This document shows, in pieces, positions 33,659 to 42,570 of a stretch of 64,000 nucleotides of DNA; the first letter of the stretch is position 1, and each line of letters begins with the position of its first letter. Source of the stretch: JACZWZ01 sp036478235 (GTDB taxonomy: Bacteria; Actinomycetota; Acidimicrobiia; Spongiisociales; UBA11373). Both the position numbers and the translations under genes were made by a program. The DNA is taken from positions 81,301 to 145,300 of the forward strand of contig JAZGDZ010000040.1 in the NCBI GenBank assembly GCA_036478235.1, in the 5' to 3' direction. The notes beneath the pieces were generated by a model. The model made no database searches. It saw only the letters and a list, made by a program, of their open reading frames with translations, and was not told where the DNA came from.

Positions 33659-34594
33659 GTGGAGTTCGGACTGATGACCGAGCCGCAGCTCGGCATGTCG
33701 TACGACACCCTGCTCGAACTGGCCACGTGGGCCGACTCCAACGGGCTCGATGCCTTTGCGCGCTCGGATCACTATTCGTTCATGGACGTCGACGGTCCTC
33801 ATGCCACCGACGCCTTTGCCACCCTCGGAGGCCTGGCCCGAGAAACATCGAATGTGGAGCTAGTGGTCCTGGTGAGCCCGATCACCTTCCGCCATCCCGG
33901 GGTGATCGCCAAGTCGGCGGCGACCATCGACGAGATGTCGGGCGGCAGGTTTCGTCTCGGCCTGGGCACCGGGTGGATGGCGCTGGAGCACGAGAACTTC
34001 GGACTGGAGTTCTTCGACCAGGGCGAACGGTTCGAACGGCTCGAGGATGCGCTCGCCTACCTGCATCACGCGTTCGGGCGATCAGAAGGTCCCTATCGGG
34101 GCCGGTATTACACGCTCGAGGAGACGGAGGTGAGGCCCCTCCCCACGGGCCCGCTGCCGATCATCGTCGGGGGTCAGGGCCCCAAGCGGACCCCGCGGCT
34201 GGCCGGGACCTACGCCGACGAATTCAACATGATGATCAGACCGTCCGAGGAGATGGGGCTCCGGATCGAAAACGCTCGGACGGCGGCCGAGCAAGCGGGC
34301 CGCGACCCCGACGCGCTGACCATCAGCATCATGACGGCCGTAATCGCCGGGACCGACAGAGCAAACTTCCAGGAAAACCTGCAACGAATGGCAACCGCCG
34401 ATCCCTTTGGGCGTTCGGCCGACGACCTGGAGAGGCGATACCGGGAGCGGGGACTTCCTGTAGGCACCGCCGACGAAGTGCAATCGCGAATCGCCGAGCT
34501 GGCCGAGGTCGGGTTCGACCGAATCTACGTGCAGCACTTCGGCCCGTACGAAACGGACCTGCTCGACGACGTCTTTGCCGCGCTGCGCGAATAG
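33659..34594 (+). CDS. LLM-class oxidoreductase, probably F420-dependent
   Basis: This 311-residue luciferase-like TIM barrel starts at GTG 33659 (VEFGLMTEPQLGMSYD) with GAGAGGAG upstream. Segments typical of the family are FARSDHYSFMDVDGPHATDA, VLVSPITFRHPGVIAKSAAT, SGGRFRLGLGTGWMALEHEN and PLPIIVGGQGPKRTPRLAG. F420 rather than FMN is inferred from actinobacterial context. The stop codon lies inside the first unit of a heptamer array. Substrate unknown. Confidence 0.88.
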   Translation: MEFGLMTEPQLGMSYDTLLELATWADSNGLDAFARSDHYSFMDVDGPHATDAFATLGGLARETSNVELVVLVSPITFRHPGVIAKSAATIDEMSGGRFRLGLGTGWMALEHENFGLEFFDQGERFERLEDALAYLHHAFGRSEGPYRGRYYTLEETEVRPLPTGPLPIIVGGQGPKRTPRLAGTYADEFNMMIRPSEEMGLRIENARTAAEQAGRDPDALTISIMTAVIAGTDRANFQENLQRMATADPFGRSADDLERRYRERGLPVGTADEVQSRIAELAEVGFDRIYVQHFGPYETDLLDDVFAALRE

Positions 34595-34627
34595 CGTTTA
34601 GCGATTGGCGATTAGCGATTGGCAAGA
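34593..34627 (+). repeat. Heptanucleotide tandem array (5 units, AGCGATT type)
   Basis: The units are AGCGTTT, AGCGATT, GGCGATT, AGCGATT and GGCAAGA. The array begins inside the stop codon of the LLM gene. It is followed by AATCACTCCCCC, and the block GGCAAGAATCACTCCCCC recurs exactly at 54467-54484. Confidence 0.9.
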
Positions 34628-34630
34628 ATC

Positions 34631-34652
34631 ACTCCCCCCTCCGAGGGGGAGT
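34631..34652. terminator. Stem-loop after the LLM gene
   Basis: ACTCCCCC-ctccga-GGGGGAGT forms a perfect 8-bp stem. It lies 37 bp after the LLM stop and upstream of sufC, so it probably separates the two transcripts. No T-tract follows. Confidence 0.5.
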
Positions 34653-34773
34653 CAAACACCGAAGGCGTTTGGAGGGGGGCCCTCCGACTCCGAGCCCCTG
34701 GCCTCGGGGCCATCGGGAAACGACAGAGGGAAACACCTTTTGGTAGGGACGTGGCCACCGATATCCTCGCCCC

Positions 34774-35523
34774 ATGCCCGACCTGCTCGTCGTCGACGAT
34801 CTGCGCGCCTCGGCCGAGGGAGTGGAGATCCTCAAGGGGGTCTCGCTGACCGTCGCCCGGGGTGAAATCCACGCGCTGATGGGTCCCAATGGATCGGGCA
34901 AGTCGACCCTGGCCAACGTCTTGATGGGCCATCCCGACTACAAGGTCACGGGCGGCTCCGTGCTGTTCGACGGCCAGGACGTCACCAAGCTGCTCCCCGA
35001 GCAGAGGGGCCGCCTCGGCATGTTCCTCGCCTTCCAGTACCCCGAGGAGATCCCGGGCGTGTCGGTCGTCAACTTTCTGCGGGCGGCCCTGTCCAACCGC
35101 ACCGGTACCGAATACACGGTGCTGGAGCTCCGGCTCAAGGTCACCGACGCAATGCGCGACCTCGGCATGGACGTCACGTTTGCCGATCGCAATCTCAACG
35201 AAGGTTTCTCGGGTGGGGAGCGCAAGCGCAACGAGGTGCTGCAGATGGCGGTGCTGGAGCCGATCCTGGCGATCCTCGATGAAACCGACTCCGGCCTCGA
35301 CATCGACGCACTCAAGATCGTCGCCGAGGGGGTCGAGCGGCTTTCTGGCCCCGACCGCGGCTTCCTGATAATCACCCACTACCAGCGGATGCTGGACTAC
35401 ATCACGCCCGACGTAGTCCACGTGTTCGTCGACGGCCGCGTCGTCGAGACAGGCGATGCCGATCTCGCCAAGCGGATCGAAGAAGACGGCTACGACGCAT
35501 TTCGCGTTGGAGCACCATCGTGA
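34774..35523 (+). CDS. sufC: SUF system ATPase SufC, copy 1
   Basis: The 249-residue ABC ATPase powers iron-sulfur assembly on the SufB/SufD scaffold. It has Walker A GPNGSGKST, the SufC-specific FLAFQYPEEIPGVSV, signature SGGERKRNEVLQM, Walker B ILDETDSGLDIDAL and the switch His in IITHYQRMLDYI. It lies upstream of sufS and sufU on the plus strand. A second SufC is encoded at 40186-40953 beside sufD; the two proteins are clearly different in sequence. Spacing to sufS (162 bp) is filled by heptamer arrays. Confidence 0.95.
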   Translation: MPDLLVVDDLRASAEGVEILKGVSLTVARGEIHALMGPNGSGKSTLANVLMGHPDYKVTGGSVLFDGQDVTKLLPEQRGRLGMFLAFQYPEEIPGVSVVNFLRAALSNRTGTEYTVLELRLKVTDAMRDLGMDVTFADRNLNEGFSGGERKRNEVLQMAVLEPILAILDETDSGLDIDALKIVAEGVERLSGPDRGFLIITHYQRMLDYITPDVVHVFVDGRVVETGDADLAKRIEEDGYDAFRVGAPS

Positions 35524-35550
35524 GGCTCAAACCCAATGCGCCGGCCGATT

Positions 35551-35571
35551 GTTGTCCGTTGTCCGTTGTCC
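35551..35571 (+). repeat. Heptanucleotide tandem array (3 units, GTTGTCC)
   Basis: Three perfect GTTGTCC units lie 27 bp after the sufC stop. The same unit occurs as the last unit of the array at 44428. Confidence 0.85.
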
Positions 35572-35637
35572 GTCCCCCGAACCACGCCTCATGATCGGCC
35601 CAACGTGTCGAGTGCCCTCTCCGGCAGTCGCGGCCAG

Positions 35638-35672
35638 GAGAAACGGAAGACGGAAAACGGAAAACGAGACAC
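35638..35672 (+). repeat. Heptanucleotide tandem array (5 units, GGAAAAC type)
   Basis: The units are GAGAAAC, GGAAGAC, GGAAAAC, GGAAAAC and GAGACAC. The array ends 13 bp before the sufS start, so it overlaps the likely ribosome loading region and could affect sufS translation. Confidence 0.85.
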
Positions 35673-35685
35673 CAAAGAGCATCAG

Positions 35686-36918
35686 ATGACGCTCGACACA
35701 GCCCGGATACGCGCCGACTTCCCCATCCTCGAGCGCCGGATCAAGGGAAAGCCGCTGGTCTACCTGGACAGCGCATCGACTACCCAGAAGCCGGTCCAAG
35801 TGCTCGACGCCGTCGACGAGTACTACCGGGTACACAACGCCAACGTGCATCGGGGGGCGTATGCGCTCGCCGAGGAGGCCACCGAGCTGTACGAGGGCGC
35901 CCGGGCCAAGGTGGCGCGGTTCATCGACGCCGGCTCCCCCAGCGAGGTCGTGTTCACCCGGGGTACCACGAGCGCCATCAACTTGGTCGCATACGGTTGG
36001 GGGCTCTACAAATTGAAGCCCGGGGACAAGATCGTGCTCACCATGATGGAGCACCACGCCAACGTCGTCCCCTGGCAGCTGATCACCCGCCATACCGGTG
36101 CCGAGCTGGTCTACCTACCGATCACCGACGACTACATGGTCGATACCTCGCAGCTCCCCGAGCTGGTCGACGAAACCGTCAAGGTCATCGGGTTCTCCGG
36201 TATGTCGAACGTGCTCGGGTCGATAGGTCCGCTGCAGGAGGCGATCGCCGCCGCCGCCGAGGTCGGGGCGATCACGGTGGTGGACGGGGCCCAGCTGATC
36301 CCTCACATGCCGACCAGCGTCCGCGACCTCGGAGTCGACTTCGTCGCCTTCGGGGCCCACAAGATGTTGGGGCCGACCGGCATCGGCGCCCTGTGGGGCA
36401 GACCCGAGCTGCTCGAGGAGATGGAGCCGGCCGAGGGCGGTGGTGAGATGATCCGCGACGTGCAGCTGTACGAGTCGACCTGGGCCGAGGTCCCTCACAA
36501 GTTCGAGGCGGGCACTCCCCCGATCGCTCAGGCAGTCGGGTTCGGTGCCGCCGTCGACTACCTGCAAGACCTCGGCATGGAGAACGTGCGCCGGCACGAG
36601 GTCGAGATCACCGGGTATGCACTCGGCCGGCTGGCCGAGATCCCCGACCTGACGGTGTACGGGCCTGAGGACACCGCGGCGCGCGGCGGGGCCGTGTCGT
36701 TCACCCTGGCCGACATCCACCCCCACGATCTGTCCACCATCCTCGATCAGCAGGGCATTGCGATCCGGGCAGGCCACCACTGCGCCAAACCCCTCATGCG
36801 CGTTCTCGACGTGCCCGCCACCGCCCGGGCCTCGTTCTACGTCTACAACACCATCGAAGAGGTCGATGCCCTGGTCGAGGCACTCCACGGGGCGCGGAGG
36901 ATCTTCGGTGTCGCTTGA
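35686..36918 (+). CDS. sufS: Cysteine desulfurase SufS
   Basis: This 410-residue PLP enzyme takes sulfur from cysteine for Fe-S assembly. ATG 35686 starts MTLDTARIRADFPILERRI. The PLP lysine is Lys226 (FGAHKMLGPTG), the substrate-binding His/His pair is in MMEHHANVVPW, and the persulfide-carrying Cys366 is in RAGHHCAKPLM, the SufS (group II) type. Its stop lies within the first codons of sufU (11-bp overlap), so sulfur transfer partners are translated together. Confidence 0.96.
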   Translation: MTLDTARIRADFPILERRIKGKPLVYLDSASTTQKPVQVLDAVDEYYRVHNANVHRGAYALAEEATELYEGARAKVARFIDAGSPSEVVFTRGTTSAINLVAYGWGLYKLKPGDKIVLTMMEHHANVVPWQLITRHTGAELVYLPITDDYMVDTSQLPELVDETVKVIGFSGMSNVLGSIGPLQEAIAAAAEVGAITVVDGAQLIPHMPTSVRDLGVDFVAFGAHKMLGPTGIGALWGRPELLEEMEPAEGGGEMIRDVQLYESTWAEVPHKFEAGTPPIAQAVGFGAAVDYLQDLGMENVRRHEVEITGYALGRLAEIPDLTVYGPEDTAARGGAVSFTLADIHPHDLSTILDQQGIAIRAGHHCAKPLMRVLDVPATARASFYVYNTIEEVDALVEALHGARRIFGVA

Positions 36919-37351
36919 GGAGCTCTACCGCCAGGTCATACTCGACCACTACCGCAATCCGCGGCGCTCCGGCTCGATCGAAAACCCCGATGCCACGGCC
37001 GAGGGCTACAACCCGCTGTGCGGCGACGAGGTGACGATCGAGGTCGATCTGGAGGACGGTGTGGTCGCCGACGTCGCGGTGCGAGGGCGAGGCTGTTCGA
37101 TCAGCCAGGCGTCGGCCTCGATGATGGCCGAGACGATCGTCGGCAAGACGGTGGACGACGTGATCGAGCTGACCCACCAGGTGAAGTCGATGCTCGACAT
37201 AGAGGAAGGCGACCCGGGCCTCGACCCCGATCGCCCCGGAGCAGTCCTGGGCGATCTGGAGGCCCTCGCCGGGGTCAAGAATTTCCCGGTGCGGATCAAG
37301 TGCGCCGACCTGCCATGGACGACGCTGGAGGAAGCACTCTCGAACAGTTAG
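36908..37351 (+). CDS. sufU: Sulfur-transfer protein SufU (zinc-dependent)
   Basis: The 147-residue protein accepts sulfur from SufS. Its zinc ligands are visible as Cys38 and Asp40 (NPLCGDEV), Cys63 (GRGCSISQAS) and Cys132 (RIKCADLPW), the SufU set. Start is GTG 36908 inside the end of sufS. The TAG stop is formed by the first unit of a heptamer array. Confidence 0.95.
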   Translation: MSLEELYRQVILDHYRNPRRSGSIENPDATAEGYNPLCGDEVTIEVDLEDGVVADVAVRGRGCSISQASASMMAETIVGKTVDDVIELTHQVKSMLDIEEGDPGLDPDRPGAVLGDLEALAGVKNFPVRIKCADLPWTTLEEALSNS

Positions 37352-37374
37352 CCGTTGGCCGTTGGCCATTGGCC
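37347..37374 (+). repeat. Heptanucleotide tandem array (4 units, GTTGGCC type)
   Basis: The units are GTTAGCC, GTTGGCC, GTTGGCC and ATTGGCC. The first unit supplies the stop codons of both convergent genes: TAG for sufU on plus and TAA for the kinase-like gene on minus. Confidence 0.9.
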
Positions 37375-37944
37375 CGACGCTCGACCGACGGATTCGGCGT
37401 GGGCCAGGATTTGTGCTGCAGCCTCATCCGGCGCCATCGCAGTGATGTCGAGCGTCAGCGTGTTCGGGTGGCCCGGATCGTAGGGCGGACCGGCCGTCGC
37501 CAGACGGTGCGGCTCCTCGGGATCGGCGGACTTCATCCTTTTGCGGCGCTCGGATGAGACGATACGACGTGCGATCTCTTCGGGGTCACACAGCAGCCTG
37601 ACGGGCACCACGATCGCCCCACGCGCCGACGCCAGCCGCTCCAGCCGGGGAACCCAGCCGGTGTCGGTGACGCCGTCGAGGTAGGCGGTGAAGATGAGCT
37701 GCCACGAGGGCGGCGTGAACTCCTCGGCGGTTCGAATCACCGCATCGGCCACCTCCCCGACCCTCTCCCATACGCCCTGCGGCAAGGGAGTGATCCCGTC
37801 CTGATCGATCAGTCCGAGGATCGGGTTGTTGATCCAGTGGTTGTCGACGACCCGCACCGTCTCACCGTCCGCTTCGAGCAGGTCGCGCAACGCCGTTCCC
37901 ACGGTGAGCTTCCCCGTCCCGGGAAACCCCGTCAGGAGGAACAC
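37348..37944 (-). CDS. P-loop kinase-like protein (AAA_33 type)
   Basis: The 198-residue protein starts MFLLTGFPGTGKLTVGTAL, a Walker A with Leu in place of the usual Ser after Lys. It also has VVDNHWINNPILGL and an Arg-rich lid (EIARRIVSSERRKRMKS). These are features of small metabolite or antibiotic kinases such as chloramphenicol phosphotransferase-like proteins. Substrate unknown. The last residues (GQWPTANG) are encoded by the heptamer array, so the array has extended or replaced the original C-terminus. Confidence 0.75.
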   Translation of the reverse strand: MFLLTGFPGTGKLTVGTALRDLLEADGETVRVVDNHWINNPILGLIDQDGITPLPQGVWERVGEVADAVIRTAEEFTPPSWQLIFTAYLDGVTDTGWVPRLERLASARGAIVVPVRLLCDPEEIARRIVSSERRKRMKSADPEEPHRLATAGPPYDPGHPNTLTLDITAMAPDEAAAQILAHAESVGRASGQWPTANG

Positions 37945-37974
37945 ACCCGGACGCCTCGACCGGACACCCCCGGC

Positions 37975-38002
37975 TGGAGACTGGTGACTGGAGACTGGAG
38001 AC
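37975..38002 (+). repeat. Heptanucleotide tandem array (4 units, TGGAGAC type)
   Basis: The units are TGGAGAC, TGGTGAC, TGGAGAC and TGGAGAC. The array lies between the kinase-like gene start and the fumC stop, ending 2 bp before the latter. Confidence 0.9.
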
Positions 38003-38004
38003 TC

Positions 38005-39393
38005 CTATTCAGCTATCCCGCCCTCGGTCATCGGGTAGAGGTCGAGGGCACGATCGAGCTCGTCCTCGGGAAGCACCTCCATCTCCAGGGCCACCTCCCG
38101 CACTCCCCGACCGGTGGCAAAGGCCTCCTTGGCCACCTCGGCGGCCTTGTCGTACCCGATCTTCGGAGTGAGGGCGGTGATGATGATGATGTTCTTGGAG
38201 AGCAGCGCGGCGGCCCGCTCCTCGTTGGCCTCGATGCCCTCGACACACTTCTCCCGGAATGCGTCAGAGACCGCACCGATCAGCTCCGCCGACTCGAGAA
38301 GGTTGTGGGCCAGCACCGGCATCATCACGTTGAGCTCGAAGTTGCCGCTGGCGTTCGACCAGGCGACGGCCGCGTCGTTGCCCACCACCTGGGCGGAAAC
38401 CTGCATGACCGACTCCGCCATCACCGGGTTGACCTTGCCCGGCATGATCGACGACCCCGGCTGGGTAGCCGGAAGCGCCAACTCGCCGATCGCAGTGCGC
38501 GGACCCGAACCAAGCCAACGAATGTCGTTGGCAATCTTGAACAGTGCCGTCGCCACCGTCTTGAGCGCCCCGGATGCAAACACCGCGGCATCCTTGGCGC
38601 CCTGGGCCTCGAAGTGATCGTCGGCCTCGCGGAACGCGTAACCGGTTCGCTCGGCGATCTTGGCGATCGTGTCGCCGGCAAAGCCCTCGGGAGCGTTGAT
38701 GCCGGTACCGACCGCGGTTCCGCCCAGCGCAAGCTCCTCGAGTCCTGGCAGCGTCGCCTCGATCCGCTCGATCCCCTTGCGCACTTGAGCGGCGTACCCG
38801 GCGAACTCCTGACCGAGCCGCACCGGGGTCGCATCCATCAGATGGGTTCGCCCCGACTTCACGATCCCGTCGAATTCCGAAGCCTTGGCCTCGAGCGCAC
38901 CAGCGAGCCGGTCGAGCGCCGGGATCGTCGTCTCCCGCAGAGTGGCCACGGCAGCAACGTGAATCGCGGTAGGGATCACGTCGTTCGAAGACTGGCTGGC
39001 GTTGACGTGGTCGTTGGGGTGCACCAGCGTGTCGCCGCGCTTTCCGCCGAGCAGTTCCGTGGCCCGGTTGGCAATCACCTCGTTGGCGTTCATGTTGGAG
39101 GAGGTCCCCGACCCCGTCTGAAAGATATCGACCACGAACTGATCGTCGTGCACCCCTTCGATGACTTCCTCGGCGGCGCGGGCGATGGCGTCGGCCTGCT
39201 CCTGGGTCATGAGTCCGAGCCCGAAGTTGACGGTTGCGGCACTCCCCTTGATCAGCCCGAGTGCCTCGATCATCCGTCGCTTGAACCGCAGGTCGGAGAT
39301 CGGGAAGTTGTCCACGGCCCTCTGGGTGGAAGCTCCGTAGTAGGCGTCGTCCGGGACCTGGACCTCGCCCATCGAATCCTTCTCGGTCCTCAT
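38005..39393 (-). CDS. fumC: Fumarate hydratase, class II
   Basis: This 462-residue iron-independent fumarase hydrates fumarate to malate in the TCA cycle. It has TGSGTSSNMNANEVIANRA, the catalytic HPNDHVNASQSSNDV region, and the family signature GSSIMPGKVNPV. ATG 39393 (MRTEKDSMGEVQVP) follows GAAAGGAA, so I discard the upstream 12 codons. It lies 25 bp downstream of the alpha/beta hydrolase gene. Confidence 0.96.
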   Translation of the reverse strand: MRTEKDSMGEVQVPDDAYYGASTQRAVDNFPISDLRFKRRMIEALGLIKGSAATVNFGLGLMTQEQADAIARAAEEVIEGVHDDQFVVDIFQTGSGTSSNMNANEVIANRATELLGGKRGDTLVHPNDHVNASQSSNDVIPTAIHVAAVATLRETTIPALDRLAGALEAKASEFDGIVKSGRTHLMDATPVRLGQEFAGYAAQVRKGIERIEATLPGLEELALGGTAVGTGINAPEGFAGDTIAKIAERTGYAFREADDHFEAQGAKDAAVFASGALKTVATALFKIANDIRWLGSGPRTAIGELALPATQPGSSIMPGKVNPVMAESVMQVSAQVVGNDAAVAWSNASGNFELNVMMPVLAHNLLESAELIGAVSDAFREKCVEGIEANEERAAALLSKNIIIITALTPKIGYDKAAEVAKEAFATGRGVREVALEMEVLPEDELDRALDLYPMTEGGIAE

Positions 39394-39418
39394 GGATGTT
39401 CCTTTCAGGCCTCGGCGG

Positions 39419-40177
39419 TTACCCGCCAAGCGTAGGCAGTCGATCGAGGGCGTCCACCAGGGTCGATAGATAGGTGTCGTACTGGTCGTCGTCCCGGTGG
39501 AAGGAATGAGAGGAGTTGGAGATGACCACGTACTCGATCCAGGGCGACTCGGCCAGCCACTCGCCGAACGTGACGGGGAGGATTCCGCCGGCGACCGGGT
39601 CCGAGCCGATGATCACCGTCGGTACCTCGAGAGCGTTCGCCTCCTCGAGCACCATCCAGTTCCAGTTCGACTCGGTCGTCGATCTCACGATCTCGGCACT
39701 CGAACGGTGCAGCGCCTCCACCTTGGCTGCGACGTCTTCGGGATGCCAGCGAGGATTGGCGGCGGCGATCCGATCGGGGTCGAGGCCCAATTCGTACTCC
39801 TCGAGCAGCCAGCCGAGCACCTCCGACATCGGCTCAGGAAGCATCAACGCCGGGTCCTGGAGCACCAGCCCGGCCGTCCACCTCGGCTCCTCGGTTGCCG
39901 CCAAGACCGAGATCGTCCCGCCCATCGAGTGCCCCAAGACCGCGTCCCAGCCGGTTCCCAGGGCGAGGACATCGGCGACGTGCTCGGCGAACAAGTAGGA
40001 ACCCGGCTTGGGGCTGTCACCGTGGCCGCGCAGGTCGGTCGCCACCACCTCCCAGCCGCGCTCTGCGAGATCCGGTCCGACCCGCCACCAACCAGCGGCG
40101 TTTGCGGTGATGCCGTGCAGCAGCAGGATGCGACGAGCGCCGCTGCCCCAACCGATCGTGTGTAGCGGAACCGGCAC
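39419..40177 (-). CDS. Alpha/beta hydrolase
   Basis: From GTG 40177 (preceded by AGGAG) the 252-residue protein has LLLHGITANAAGWW, TDLRGHGDSPKPGSY, the nucleophile elbow VLGHSMGGTISVL and a C-terminal ISNSSHSFHRD with the likely catalytic His. These fit a soluble epoxide-hydrolase or esterase-type enzyme. The much longer open frame on this strand is an artefact over sufC. It sits between fumC and the sufD-sufC block, 8 bp after sufC. Confidence 0.88.
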   Translation of the reverse strand: MPVPLHTIGWGSGARRILLLHGITANAAGWWRVGPDLAERGWEVVATDLRGHGDSPKPGSYLFAEHVADVLALGTGWDAVLGHSMGGTISVLAATEEPRWTAGLVLQDPALMLPEPMSEVLGWLLEEYELGLDPDRIAAANPRWHPEDVAAKVEALHRSSAEIVRSTTESNWNWMVLEEANALEVPTVIIGSDPVAGGILPVTFGEWLAESPWIEYVVISNSSHSFHRDDDQYDTYLSTLVDALDRLPTLGG

Positions 40178-40185
40178 TGGGGCTC

Positions 40186-40953
40186 CTAAAGCCCGTCGAG
40201 GAACGACTCGGAGACGACCGGTTCCTGTGGGGCGCGGTGCTCTTTGATCAGCCGGTCGTACCCCGACTCCTCCAACTCCTCGGCGAGCTCGCTCTCCCCG
40301 GACTGGACAATCCGTCCGCCGACCATGACGTGGATCCTGTCGATGCTCAGGTAGCGCAGGATCCGGCTGTAGTGGGTGATCACCAGCACCCCCCGGCCGG
40401 GACCGCGCATCGCCTCCACCAACTCGGCGACCTCTCGCACCGCGTCGATGTCGAGTCCGGAGTCGATCTCGTCGAGGATCGCGATCTTCGGCCCCACGGC
40501 GCTCAGCTGGAGCATCTCGGAGCGCTTCTTCTCCCCTCCGGACAGGCCCGCGTTCACCGGCCTCTCCAGGAAGCGCTGCATGTCGAGGGCCGACGCCGCG
40601 GCGTCCGCCCGCTCCGTGATCTCGGACCCGCCGACCGCCGCCATCTCCTCGAGAAGCTCGCGCAGGGTGACCCCCGGTATGTCCACCGGGTACTGGAAGC
40701 CCTCGAAGAGTCCCAGGCCGGCGCGCTCGTCGACGGGGAGTCCCAGCACGTCGGTGCCGTCCACCTCCGCGGAGCCCTCTGCCTCGTATCCGGGCTTGCC
40801 CATCAGCACGTGGCACAACGTCGATTTACCGGAGCCGTTCGGACCCATGAGAGCATGAATCTCGCCGAACGGGACCTCCAGGTCGACACCGCGCAGGATG
40901 CGGAGATCGCCCAGCCTTGCCTCGAGTCGTTGAACCCGAAGAGCGGCCTTCAC
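40186..40953 (-). CDS. sufC: SUF system ATPase SufC, copy 2
   Basis: The 255-residue ABC ATPase has Walker A GPNGSGKST, the SufC segment FEGFQYPVDIPGVTL, signature SGGEKKRSEMLQL, Walker B ILDEIDSGLDIDAV and ITHYSRILRYL. Start is GTG 40953, overlapping the Rieske gene stop by 4 bp. It is the third gene after sufD and the Rieske gene and so is the likely partner of SufD. Sequence differs clearly from copy 1 at 34774, with Walker B reading DEIDSG instead of DETDSG. Confidence 0.95.
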   Translation of the reverse strand: MKAALRVQRLEARLGDLRILRGVDLEVPFGEIHALMGPNGSGKSTLCHVLMGKPGYEAEGSAEVDGTDVLGLPVDERAGLGLFEGFQYPVDIPGVTLRELLEEMAAVGGSEITERADAAASALDMQRFLERPVNAGLSGGEKKRSEMLQLSAVGPKIAILDEIDSGLDIDAVREVAELVEAMRGPGRGVLVITHYSRILRYLSIDRIHVMVGGRIVQSGESELAEELEESGYDRLIKEHRAPQEPVVSESFLDGL

Positions 40954-41285
40954 CGGTCCGACTCCTCGATCGCCTCTACGGTCACGAAGACGTCGGAGCC
41001 GTCCACCTCCACCTCGTACACCCCGACGGGTCTCGTCGCCGGCAGCGATGCCGGCTCGCCGGTGCGGATGTCGAACTCGGAACCGTGGCGCGGGCACTCC
41101 ACGGCGTCATCGAAGACCTCACCCTCGGCCAGCGACGCCTCGGCATGACTGCAGCGGTCGCCGATCGCAAAGACACCATCTCCCAGACGGAAGAGGGCGA
41201 TGCTATGACCGGCGACATCCACTCGATGACCTCGACCCTCGGGGAGCTGGTCGATCGTGGCCACACGGCGCCGCTCAATTTTCAT
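40950..41285 (-). CDS. Rieske-type [2Fe-2S] ferredoxin of the SUF operon
   Basis: The 111-residue protein has the Rieske ligands Cys45 and His47 (DRCSHAEA) and Cys64 and His67 (VECPRHGSEFD). Small Rieske proteins of this type are common between sufD and sufC in actinobacterial SUF operons and may deliver electrons. The gene overlaps sufD and sufC by 4 bp on either side. Confidence 0.93.
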   Translation of the reverse strand: MKIERRRVATIDQLPEGRGHRVDVAGHSIALFRLGDGVFAIGDRCSHAEASLAEGEVFDDAVECPRHGSEFDIRTGEPASLPATRPVGVYEVEVDGSDVFVTVEAIEESDR

Positions 41286-42517
41286 GCGACCACTTCGTCG
41301 TACTTGGCCATGGCGGCCGCCCGCAGTATCGGCACGAGCTCCTGGCGGGGAAATCGCAGCAGCGCTTCCTGGAAGAACCCGAGCACCTGCAGCCGGTCGG
41401 CTCGCGGCTCGGGGAGACCGCGGCTCATCAGGTAGTAACGCTGCTCCTCGTCCAGCGGGCCGACTGCCGAGCCATGACCGCAGCGCACGTCGTTGGCGAG
41501 GATCTCCAGGTTGGGAACGGAGTGGGCCTCGGCGTCGTCCGACAGCACGAGGTTGCGGTTGGTCTGGTGAGCGTTGCTGCCCTGCCCTTCGGGCTCGATC
41601 CTGATCAGCCCGGTGAAAACCGACCTGGCATCGCCGGCGACCGCACCCTTCAAGAACATCTCGGACGTCGTGTCGGGGCCCTGGTGATTCATGAAGTAGC
41701 GGTAGTCGAGCGTTTGCTCGGCATCACCGAAATAGACACCGAGAATCCTCGCACCGGAACCCCTTCCGGCGAGGTCGACGGTGAGGTGCAGCCGGGAGAA
41801 GGCCCCGCCGAGACCGGCCTCGGCGAGTTCGACGAAACCATCACGCCCGGCTCCCAGGTGATGTCTGCCGACGGCGACCGTTGCATCGCCCCAGGTCTGG
41901 ACGACGGTCACCGACACCCGTGCAGCCCGGCCGGCGACCACGGCGATGTCGGGGAGGACCAGCGCGGCTAGATCGTCGGCCGATCGCTGCTCGACCACCA
42001 CGGAGAGCGCCGAAGCCTCGGCAGCAGATACCAGAAGCCGGGGAACGCTCACCGAGTCCGGTGTGGCAACCTCCATCGACACGAACAGGGGCTGTTCGAC
42101 CACGTCTCCCTTCGCCGCAAATGCCACAACGCCCGAGCCGCCAAAGGCGGCGGCGGCGGCGGCGAACCGATCCGCAGGCGCCCTCAACTCGAATGCCTCG
42201 GCCTCGCCTGCCTCCGCCAGCAGTGCGAGGTTCGGCCCCGCGATTCCGGTCACATGACCATCCACGATGTCGGCTCGGCCCGCCAGGTCGCCGAACGCGG
42301 ACTCGACTGCGCTCGGAGTCGCAACCGCTCCCGGGGCCTCGGGGATGGCGAACTGCGACGGCTCCTCGGGGATCTCCACGTACCGCCAATCCTCCTGAGA
42401 AGGATCCGGCATCGGCATCGATTCGAACGCCGAATACGCCTCCTCTGCCGCTCGGCGCAAGGGTGAGGGCAGGCCGCCGGTCAGCAGTCGGTGGGTGAAT
42501 TGATCGAGTGCGAGCAC
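41282..42517 (-). CDS. sufD: Fe-S assembly scaffold subunit SufD
   Basis: The 411-residue protein is the SufD partner of SufB. The C-terminal beta-helix core carries YRYFMNHQGPDTTSEMFLKG, HQTNRNLVLSDDAEAHSVPN and LEILANDVRCGHGSAVGPLD, as in SufD. GTG 42517 starts VLALDQFTHRLLTGGLPSPL; the frame is open much further upstream over udgB, which is not coding on this frame. First gene of the block sufD-Rieske-sufC. SufB is encoded 14 kb away at 56229. Confidence 0.92.
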   Translation of the reverse strand: MLALDQFTHRLLTGGLPSPLRRAAEEAYSAFESMPMPDPSQEDWRYVEIPEEPSQFAIPEAPGAVATPSAVESAFGDLAGRADIVDGHVTGIAGPNLALLAEAGEAEAFELRAPADRFAAAAAAFGGSGVVAFAAKGDVVEQPLFVSMEVATPDSVSVPRLLVSAAEASALSVVVEQRSADDLAALVLPDIAVVAGRAARVSVTVVQTWGDATVAVGRHHLGAGRDGFVELAEAGLGGAFSRLHLTVDLAGRGSGARILGVYFGDAEQTLDYRYFMNHQGPDTTSEMFLKGAVAGDARSVFTGLIRIEPEGQGSNAHQTNRNLVLSDDAEAHSVPNLEILANDVRCGHGSAVGPLDEEQRYYLMSRGLPEPRADRLQVLGFFQEALLRFPRQELVPILRAAAMAKYDEVVA

Positions 42518-42570
42518 GGTGTCGGGTATCCGTCGATTTGGCTTGCGGGACTCTATTGACGGGGGTGGTG

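Noticed and set aside
39419..40816. 465-aa hydrolase frame
   Set aside because: The first 213 codons are antisense-frame sequence over sufC; a GTG with a ribosome site at 40177 gives a normal-length hydrolase.
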